A stretch of 64,000 bases of DNA, taken from Parapristionchus giblindavisi (lineage: Eukaryota > Nematoda > Chromadorea > Rhabditida > Diplogasteridae). Positions 56,401-64,000 of this stretch are shown piece after piece. Positions within the stretch are counted from its first letter, which is position 1. Every line of letters starts with the position of its first letter. Position numbers and translations under genes: made by a program. Under the pieces are notes generated by a model that was not told the origin of the DNA, did no database searches, and saw only the letters and a list, made by a program, of their open reading frames with translations. The stretch covers positions 1 to 64,000 of the forward strand of contig CALSFV010000017.1 in NCBI GenBank assembly GCA_943737045.1, written 5' to 3'.

Positions 56401-59400
56401 GAAAGAACACTTTAGCATCTATATTTCATCTTTGATTCTTCTGTAGAAAAAGTGTGGCGATTTTGTTCAATTTTAATTTTGTGTTGCGATAAGGTGTGAT
56501 TTTTATTTATTTATTTATTATTATATTATTATTCTCAGCATGCATCTCGCTACAGCAAAGTGTCGATCGAAGAGGATTCTGACATCAGAGAAGTACCTGT
56601 TGAAAGGATGAACTACAGTCGATGGATTTACAGCCTCAAGGTTGATCTTTGATCTTTGATTTTCGACAGTTGATCTTTGAACTAGTTTTTGTTTCACTCA
56701 TATGTTTATCTTGACATGATAAACCATTATTGATTAGTATTCCTATTGAAATAAAGCCCAATCATAACGTAACCTGATATTGATCTCAGGTTTCGTCAAA
56801 GAATTGGCGCCGTGATCTACTTCCACTAGCTCGTCAGTATCTGGCCAACATCAAATACCATCCGCATCTCATTCCGCCCGTCGATCCGTAAGTGTGCGGT
56901 CGTTACCGTGTGCTTGTTATACCTTTCTGACTCTCTTTACTTTCTTTTTGAGTAGCTGTTCCGGTTACAATTACTATGCAAGTATAATATAAACATATGT
57001 AGATGCAAATGAACTGAAATAAGATGTTTGAAAGGGGAACTTGAGATCCTGTGAAGTATGATTTCGTCTTTGATCTTTGATCTCTCGGCGTCTATGATTA
57101 CATTTACATGAGATAGGCTTCGTAATGTTCATGTGCTTATTGCAGTTTCGACATGCCCGTTATTTACGCCCACTCGAACCTCTATTTTCCGCTGCGGCTT
57201 TGGTGAGATTTTTTGGTGATCTTTGGTCTTTGATCTTTGATCTTTCGACGTCTATGATCATTTTTTCCAGTAATCAACACCAGAAATTGCCGGTTAAATC
57301 GATTTCGTTCGGATCAATGATAAACAATGGTCTCCATGCCATTCACTGGATTGTGGTGAGTGTAGTTTGTATTTTGTAGTTTGTAGTTTATGGAAAAAAC
57401 AAAATTTTTCGGGTTCGTGTAGCCTCTGTGTCTCACTATGAAATATCGATTGATTTATTGATTGATTGATTGATTTGATTTCAGGAAGACAGGAACAATA
57501 TAGAAGAAGAGATCGATGCGAGTCTGGAATACGATCGTCGTGCTATTGAAGTGGAATTCTTGAATCGCGAGCCTCGCACAGGACCACAAGTATTGATTGA
57601 TTTTCGTTCGATTATCGATTTATCATTACCTCTATCTATTATTGATTTTTTCAGTTTCAAGGAAACAACGGCGATGCTCTCACTCTCTACAAGATCAAGG
57701 TAGAGTACAGTCGCGCCGGAAAGTCAGTGCCAACTTTTTGTTTTTGTTATATTTTGTGAACCAATCGTGTTATCGGGCCGCTCTCGCGAGTTCTTATGGG
57801 AAATTTATCGAGGAATCCGACCCTGATATTGACGAGTCATGAAAAATTCTCATTATTGCGTAATGATGACGCAATCGAAGTTCACTTTTTTGAAAAATCA
57901 TAACACAGAGGAAAATTTTTTTCCAACCTACCGTTCTTCTAGAAGTTTGAGATCTTCGTGTCGGCTATTCAGAAAAATTTTTTTAGGTTGCTGCGATTTT
58001 TTTCAACCGCGGCGTCCTTGCTGCAAGATGGCGGCTGCAAACTCATATCTCAGCTCCAAGACATGCTAGAGACTCGTTCTTGGGATCAAAATGATCCTTA
58101 TGATGTCCCAAATATACCTTGAAAGTTTGGTCTTGATCAGACCACAATTGCCTTTAGTACACCAAAAAGTCATTTTTTCCGATGACCTCACTTTGAGGGC
58201 CTACAATTATGAGAGTGATTTTTCTAAAAATGTGGTTCTTGTGCTAAAATGTGCCAAATCCATCCCAGAAGTCATCCTCACACTTTGGTGAAAGCAGCTT
58301 GCTTCCCATTTTCACAGCAAGCGTCAAGCGAGAAGGCACTCGTTACGGCGGCGCACCTCCAGCCCTTTCCCTCCATCCCCTTCTCTCTCCATTGTAAGGG
58401 GAGCGGCGCGCGCACGCGCAGTGAGTGCGTGCGGTAAAGACTGATGTGGCACCGAGGGTTTGCAAGATGGGTCCACCCAAACTCGTAGACATATTATATG
58501 ATAGATTTGGCACATTTTAGCACAAGAACCACAATTTTAGAAAAATCACTCTCATAATTGTAGGCCCTCAAAGTGAGGTCATCGGAAAAAATGACTTTTT
58601 GGTGTACTGAAGGCAATTGTGGTCCGATCAAGACCATACATTCAGGGTATATTTGGGACATCATAAGGATCATTTTGATCCCAAGAACGAGTCTCTAGCA
58701 TGTCTTGGAGCTGAGATATGAGTTTGCAGCCGCCATCTTGCAGCAAGGCCGCCGCGGTTGAAAAAAATCGCAGCAACCTAAAAAAATTTTTCTGAGTAGC
58801 CGACACGAAGATCTCAAACTTCTAGAAGAAAGGTAGGCTGGAAAAAAATTTTCCTCTGAGTTATGATTTTTCAAAAAAGTGAACTTCGATTGCGTCATGA
58901 TTACGCAATAATGAGAATTTTTCATGACTCGTCAATATCAGGGTCGGATTCCTCGATAAATTTCCCATAAGAACTCGCGAGAGCGGCCCGATAACACGAT
59001 TGGTTCACAAAATATAACAAAAACAAAAAGTTGGCACTGACTTTCCGGCGCGACTGTATATTTTAAAGATTTCTTAAAAATCGTATAAATAAATGAAAAA
59101 TATGTTTTAAATGAACGATACATGCAACTAAAACGAAATGATCTCTGTTTCTTTTCCAGACCACAATGGAAGCGATCAGTCGTATAATGTTTGATCAATC
59201 GAATAAGGGACCCAATGGATACTATCGTGGTGAGACACTTTTGGATTTATTCATAGTTCGAATAGCTAGGTTATCTGTTTTCAAAATTCGGTCAGGTTTT
59301 TCGATTTTTGGCAAATTTGATTCAAAATCCGGTCAGGTTTTTGAGTTTTGTGAAATTTTCCCTCAAATCCGGTCTGGCTTGGTACTTTGTAGCATACTTT

Positions 59401-62400
59401 TCGACCTATGGTTTTATTATGGGATGCATACCTCATTGTCAGCAAGGGCCTTATAGTCAAATTTTTGGTCACTTCCATTTCCCTCGAATTCAAAATTTGA
59501 CAAAAGTTTACAAGAGTTTGGAAACTTCTTTCTTTCTTGTTTTCAATTTGTTGGTTTTTTATTACATGAAGGTAGGAGAGGGGGGGGGGGTGGAAACGAT
59601 TGACTCCCTTCAGACGACACATGTTTATCATATCTTTTCATCAATACTGTGATTACTTACCACCACCATCAATCCCTCTGCAGGTTCTCGTCTAATCCTT
59701 CTCATGGACCATCCGCCGAAGATTCAGAGTAAACAAAAGGCCCCGGATCTCCCGAACGTTGGTTTCTTTAAATACGTAAATAAATATCTACTTTCCTTAT
59801 CCTGCTCTTAGTCTCTTCTTCATTTCCATGTAATCTTGTCAATGATAGTGAAAATTGTAAACGAGATTTATGTGTGAAGAGACTCCCTTTAATGTAGTAT
59901 GCATAAATTCTGTAACTGTATTTTATTCTAATTATTGTATTTCAGGGACGAAGAGCACCGGGTAGAGAGGTCTGTTGTGCCTCATTTGATTTTATATCTT
60001 TTTTCGGTCAATTCGTAAAAAGTCTAAAATTCTACCTTTCCTTATTTTTATCAATTGTGTTCATTTTTAATTTTTTTAAATTAATACAACAATTCGCTCG
60101 TATATTGGCTAAACAACGGAAGTCCGATAATTTCAGTGGTCATTATTTGACTATCGATTGGATATCAGACGTGGTCGTACTCGAAATGAGCAGTCGGACC
60201 CTCAGGCACTTCATGAGTCAAAACTGATTATCATAGAGTTTGATGAGGAACGGCTGGTGAGGTTTTGTTATTCGTCTGGGTCTCACCACGAACATCACGG
60301 TTACGGTATACATGATTTCAATCAATATTTTGCAGGAGAGGAGCGATCTCGTAGGGGGCGATCTGGACGGTTTCTACTATGAGATGTTAGCAAGATTGCG
60401 ACACAAGACGAGCAAAGCTATCGAGTTTGTATGCCATAAGGAAGAACTAAGACTGCAGGGATATTTAGAGAATCCCGAGAATGGAGACGTGAGATTCGTA
60501 AGTGGAAGATTACTGTATCTGCGATGGAGATTACTGTAGCATCACTGTGGCAGTGATATGGTTACTGTAGCAGCATTAATGATGTCGTTAAATGTATCCT
60601 TTAAAAAAACCCCATTGTTTCAGCAATTCGCCGACGATGGCGAGGCAGATTTCGATAAAGTAGTACTCACGATGCTCAAGGTATATTTAATATTTATCGT
60701 ACTTATTATATATCGATTTCTTGAAATTTTATTTATTCTTAATAGAATGCTTGAAAACGAATCATACATTTTCGGCCCCCTCAAAGGATCTATTTTTATA
60801 GTGGGCCGATATAGAAAAATGGTTATTTTTCGCTAAAATTGTGAGCTTTCGCATAAAAAATTAGCCGTATGTAATGTGAGATATCCTGAAAGTGAGGCCG
60901 TATATAGTGGGTCAGTCCTAACATTGTGAGGGTATGAAAACGAATTCAGTCATACTCAATGCCAGGAAGTTACAAAAAATAATTTAATTAATATAATTCA
61001 AACAATTATAGCGCGCTGCTCAACGACTATGTGGTGCACGAGATTTTGGTGATAACCTGAAACTGGCTCATCGAGTCGATTTGAAGGTATACTCTATTGT
61101 TTTCCGTATGATCGTTTACCGCCAAGTTGGATGGTGGGAATGATCACTAGATAGAGCTACGAAAAGATATGTAGAGTTAAGGAATTTTATTTCCTTCCGT
61201 ATGAAAAGTTGATACGCACACACACAGTTTACTTTCTCTCAGGTCTTTCGGGTGCGCTCTTATCTCGAAGGTATTCTACAGCGTGGAATGGATGTTCGTT
61301 GTCAACTACGCTCTAATCGGTATGTGTGGCTATAGTTACCGTACTCAACCCGGCAATGTATCCAATGCCTGAACATCAATTGGCCAGCTAAAAATGAAAA
61401 TAAAAGAACACAAAGTATTTTTATAAGCTTCTGGGACTCGACCATTCTCTGGACTGTTAATTAGTTTTCTTGCTCTATTTTACCCCATTTGCTAAAAACC
61501 CTCTAAAGAGTACATTGTGCCCGCTGATCGAAGAGTCTGGTACGAATTCACCCCGATTGTAGGATAGGATCGAGGTTACGGTAGATTAATGATTAACAAT
61601 CGATTAAATTTAGGGGAGACTGGATCGAGTTCGTAAGTTGCGTCGCACATCGATATCTGGTTGATGAACAGGTAACAACTACTTTTCCATCAGATTATGC
61701 CTATTAACACCGAACTATTCATATATCGATTGATTTTGCAGGGATGTCTGGCTATACTCGAACGGATGCTCAAAGTATTGTCCGAGGGTCGTCCGAACTG
61801 CTTGGTCATCGATTTGTTCAACGCGGTTAGGCGTTTTCATCCAGATTGTTCTGCGCTGATATTTATTTTGCTACATCATAGGTCGATAGTACGTTGCAAA
61901 CGAAACCGAAGTCAGACCGCATTTTGCCAAAACCTAACCGCGAGCCTAACATTTGAACCTAACATTTGAGCCAAAATTACAGAAAAAAAACTGAAAAACC
62001 TGTCTGCATTTTGGAAATGCTTAACGTAGCTATTCTGCTTCTGATTTTGCTAACTTAAAAAATATATATATATATATATTAAAATAAAAATATTAAAATA
62101 AGCCTGCCTGAAGAGTGGTTTATTGCCAGGAAGTAGCCGCCTGTACTCAACAAGGAGTACGATTGACCAGTTTCACCCGACAAGAGAAGGCGAAGGGATA
62201 CACTCGTCTAGCCAAGGTATAGATAGATTTTGTGATTAGACGTAGCAGCCGAAACAGCATAGGAAACCTATATATTTATATAATTTATTGATATTATTAA
62301 TTTAATTGGTGGTTGATTGGGTTGGATCTACCCATTCACTCATTTCACATTTACGGGTGTATCTATATCAATAATCACTTCAGTTGGTCATCACACCCAC

Positions 62401-64000
62401 TCGACAGATTTATGTGGGAGACGAGACGATTATGGCTAATCGTGTGCTGAAGAAGCACAACGAAAACGGCACCAAGATTATCAGGGCATCTTTCCGGTTT
62501 GTTATTTTAAAAAATATTTTTTTATCTATTGCCATGCCTTGCATTATACATCAAGTTAGATGTGTTTGACAGAATTTGTTGCAGTTAATGATACAGTTGT
62601 TTTTTTTTTATTAAAAAAACTTAATGCGTTCTTTTTCTCATATAATCATTGAAACACGTAATGTACTAGCTAAATGGTTAATTCCTATATCCCTATGCGT
62701 TTAATGAACATAATATTTTTTTATTTGTATGTTTACTTATACCATTTTAGTGACGATAGTGGCGATCTCATGCGATGTGCGGCCACGGGCAAGCAAGTAC
62801 TGGAGAAACGAATGCGGGAGGTCCTCCACAATGGAATCACTTTCGCCGGTATGCTTCACGAATGTCTTTTTTTCATCGATTTTACTTTGTAAATGCATTG
62901 GGCCCAGGGGCTAAAAGGGGTTGGTTGCCTTCGAATTTAGCGGTAGTGCAAAATGTTCTATGTAAAAAAAGCCCGTAGTATCGATCAAAAATGATAGTTT
63001 TTAGCATGCGTTTTTAGGTACTCTTCTAATTTCGCGGAAAATTTGAAATTGTTGTTTATTCCCACGAACACACGTATATCTATATTATAACCTTGACTTT
63101 CTTATGGAAGTAAAAGTCGCTCCATTCATGTTTTTACCCCCTCCGTGAGATATTGTTCTGGGATCCTTCCAAGAGTACAGGGTCATTTTCATTCAACATT
63201 TGTGGTAGATTAGTAAAAGTGTTCTAATGAAGCTAAGGTAATGAATAGCTAGCTAGCTAACTAACTGCATAGCTAACTAACTAAAGAAGCTAAAGAATAA
63301 AAAAAATCACAATACAATAGTTTGCATCTCAGGCAATCTCTTCTTCTTTCTCGGCAACAGTAATTCTCAATTACGCGATCACGGTGCGTACTTCTACAAC
63401 ATTGGACCGGCTAATATGAATCCGGCGACGTTGGAGATCAGGAAGAGGAGGGTAAGCGTAGATGATCCTGTTCATACCATATTTATCTTACATTATACTT
63501 TACCTTACCTTAAAGATGAAAAAATAATAGTCTGGTAAGGTAGCGCTCCCAATCAGGGCTGGGATTTTTTGATTTTGATTTTTTGAATTTTTTGAATTTT
63601 TTGACCATTTCAAAAAATCCAAAATCAAAAAAGTTTTTTGAATTTTTCTCAAAAAATCAAAAAAAAAATTAAATGTAAAAAAGTGCCGTTAAAACGACAA
63701 AAAGTGAAACATTTGTGGAAAATTGTGACAATATTTGACAAAACTTAACTAAATTCCCATTTTTATCATTTTCCACGGTCTTGATGAAGCGGATTCTATG
63801 GGTTTTAGTGTGGATTAGTGGGCCCAATGCACTGACGTAGAATTTTTAAAAAGTGAAAAAAATATTGTATGATGTTTTTCATGTTTCAGAATTTGGCTAA
63901 TCGCGTAATTGAACATTTTAATCACTTTTCATGCAAAAATGATGTGTCTGAATTGCTTAGTATCCTTTTAAACGAAGTAAAGAACTTTTTCAAAAAATTT
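53444..64000 (+). CDS. Cellular RNA-dependent RNA polymerase (EGO-1/RRF-like), 3' end cut off
   Basis: Exons: 53444-53458, 53526-54270, 55564-55694, 56539-56640, 56790-56887, 57146-57202, 57271-57355, 57485-57589, 57655-57699, 59160-59229, 59684-59775, 59946-59969, 60137-60256, 60336-60497, 60624-60680, 61012-61086, 61243-61319, 61614-61671, 61742-61825, 62130-62216, 62384-62496, 62751-62848, 63333-63451. They sum to 873 codons with every phase matching. Residues 6-253 are a low-complexity Asn/Tyr/Asp/Pro/Ser-rich region with two long internal repeats (NGYGNPPYAS...HDQAYDYD). The rest fits the eukaryotic RdRP family that makes secondary siRNAs: LVITPTRQIYVGDETIMANR (from about 764) and GNLFFFLGNSNSQLRDHGAY (from about 833). 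The catalytic DxDGD lies beyond the window. Exon 3's acceptor (TTTTGAG) is unusual. The start is the first ATG in frame with the acceptor at 53525; whether exon 2 truly joins the polymerase rests on phase and proximity. Confidence 0.85.
53820..54020 (+). repeat. In-frame direct repeat inside polymerase exon 2
   Basis: Two in-frame copies of about 110-120 bp, each encoding NGYGNPPYAS followed by a Tyr/Asn/Ser stretch and DQAYDYD. They contain GGATACGGTAATCC and AACTACAGTA, close to the TACGGTA/TACAGTA motifs scattered in non-coding DNA. Confidence 0.7.
54590..54790 (+). repeat. SINE-like remnant in polymerase intron 2
   Basis: Contains GTGGCGTTGTGGTTAG (A-box-like) and, further on, GAGACTCCGCCCATTTTACTTC, the tail motif shared with the tRNA-derived units at 14.2, 23.2, 26.4 and 28.4 kb. 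The rest of the 1.3 kb intron is CT-rich or unassigned. Confidence 0.45.
55713..56335. mobile_element. Mutator-like foldback with 9-bp target duplication
   Basis: The element 55722-56326 (605 bp) lies in polymerase intron 3. It starts GGTGATAAGACGTTTCAGAA and ends TTCTGAAACGTCTTATCACC, and is flanked by the direct 9-mer AATGGTAGC (55713-55721 and 56327-56335). The arms are built of tandem units of about 37 bp (ACGTTTCAGAAATTCCAACT + CAGAAAAGG) in opposite orientation around a loop of about 80 bp (56000-56070). A 9-bp duplication points to the Mutator superfamily. No transposase. Confidence 0.9.
57706..59058. mobile_element. Palindromic Tc1/mariner-type element in polymerase intron 9
   Basis: Ends TACAGTCGCGCCGGAAAGTC and GACTTTCCGGCGCGACTGTA, each including the TA target. 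Arms are about 550 bp and nearly identical, with a GC-rich loop of about 240 bp (58262-58500, including GCGGCGCGCGCACGCGCAG). It sits 6 bp downstream of the exon 9 donor. No transposase. Mirrored short frames in the arms are by-products. Confidence 0.85.
59281..59395 (+). repeat. Short tandem repeat in polymerase intron 10
   Basis: Three imperfect copies of a unit of about 50 bp containing AAATCCGGTCAGGTTTTT. Confidence 0.65.
60765..60940 (+). repeat. Dispersed intronic repeat, copy in polymerase intron 15
   Basis: Shares GGTTATTTTTCGCTAAAAT, TGAGGCCGTATATAGTGGGTC and GAGGGTATGAAAACG with the copy at 47555-47675, with a duplicated front half. Confidence 0.6.
63452..64000. other. Last polymerase intron visible, A/T foldback
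   Basis: Intron after exon 23. CAGGGCTGGGATTTTTTGAT at 63555 begins a strongly self-complementary TTTTTTGA / TCAAAAAA stretch (to about 63672), possibly an hAT-like terminus. 63893 onward follows an acceptor-like TTTCAG and stays open to the window end, but the sequence does not resemble the expected polymerase continuation. Confidence 0.4.

Noticed and set aside
60360..60371. DLDG in polymerase exon 14 as the catalytic DxDGD motif
   Set aside because: It reads DLDGF, lacks the final Asp, and lies about 190 residues before the ITPTR...VGDE and NSNSQLRDHG blocks that precede the catalytic motif in this family. The true motif should lie beyond the window.
61882..61980. Extra polymerase exon after exon 19
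   Set aside because: An acceptor-like CATAG and about 30 open codons are present, but no GT donor precedes the in-frame stop, and exons 19 and 20 already join in phase.
62892..63832. Inverted TGCATTGGGCCCA pair around polymerase exon 23 as one element
   Set aside because: The pair encloses a conserved polymerase exon, and the match is only about 13 bp. More likely two unrelated fragments or chance.
63893..64000. Next polymerase exon
   Set aside because: Open after TTTCAG, but the Phe/Asn/Lys-rich peptide does not look like the expected continuation, and it follows an A/T-rich repeat. It may belong to a mobile element.

Overview
The window looks like nuclear DNA of a small metazoan, most likely a nematode. 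It is AT-rich and its genes are split by many introns, from under 70 bp to about 1.5 kb. Splice acceptors are mostly TTTCAG-like. Acceptors sit just upstream of the start codons of all three clear genes, one of them a single base before the ATG, as expected for spliced-leader trans-splicing. The gene content (a cellular RNA-dependent RNA polymerase of the small-RNA pathway, a secreted saposin-like protein, CIAO1) also fits. The species cannot be named from the sequence.

About 0-14 kb is gene-poor. It holds GA/CT hexamer tracts, tRNA-like relics, small foldback elements and a decaying tRNA-Thr/tRNA-Arg pair (13.56-13.77 kb). About 14.18-28.46 kb is one very large inverted duplication, its arms interrupted by a 5.3 kb element with tandem-repeat inverted ends (14.25-19.54 kb), a 1.45 kb palindromic TA-flanked element (20.94-22.39 kb) and a solo LTR with a 5-bp target duplication (27.54-27.91 kb). 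About 29-41 kb is a field of further foldback elements, two truncated non-LTR retrotransposon tails and one intronless hypothetical gene on the minus strand (31.65-32.32 kb). About 41.52-46.17 kb is a 4.65 kb minisatellite of 43-bp and 22-bp units.

The gene-bearing end lies at 46.5-64 kb, with three genes on the plus strand: a two-domain saposin-like secreted protein (7 exons, 197 aa), CIAO1, the WD40 protein of cytosolic iron-sulfur assembly (10 exons, 335 aa, complete), and the first 873 codons (23 exons) of an RNA-dependent RNA polymerase, cut off by the window edge before its catalytic motif. CIAO1 carries an intact antisense tRNA-Thr/tRNA-Arg pair in intron 5. The polymerase carries two large palindromic elements in its own introns, one with a clean 9-bp target duplication (Mutator-like) and one of Tc1/mariner type with TA ends.

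The three genes share no obvious pathway. The main theme is the abundance of long inverted repeats, natural sources of double-stranded RNA, beside and inside a gene for RNA-silencing amplification. Exon boundaries were read by eye from splice signals, reading phase and protein plausibility. Nothing was aligned by computer, so repeat boundaries are approximate unless a target-site duplication is stated.
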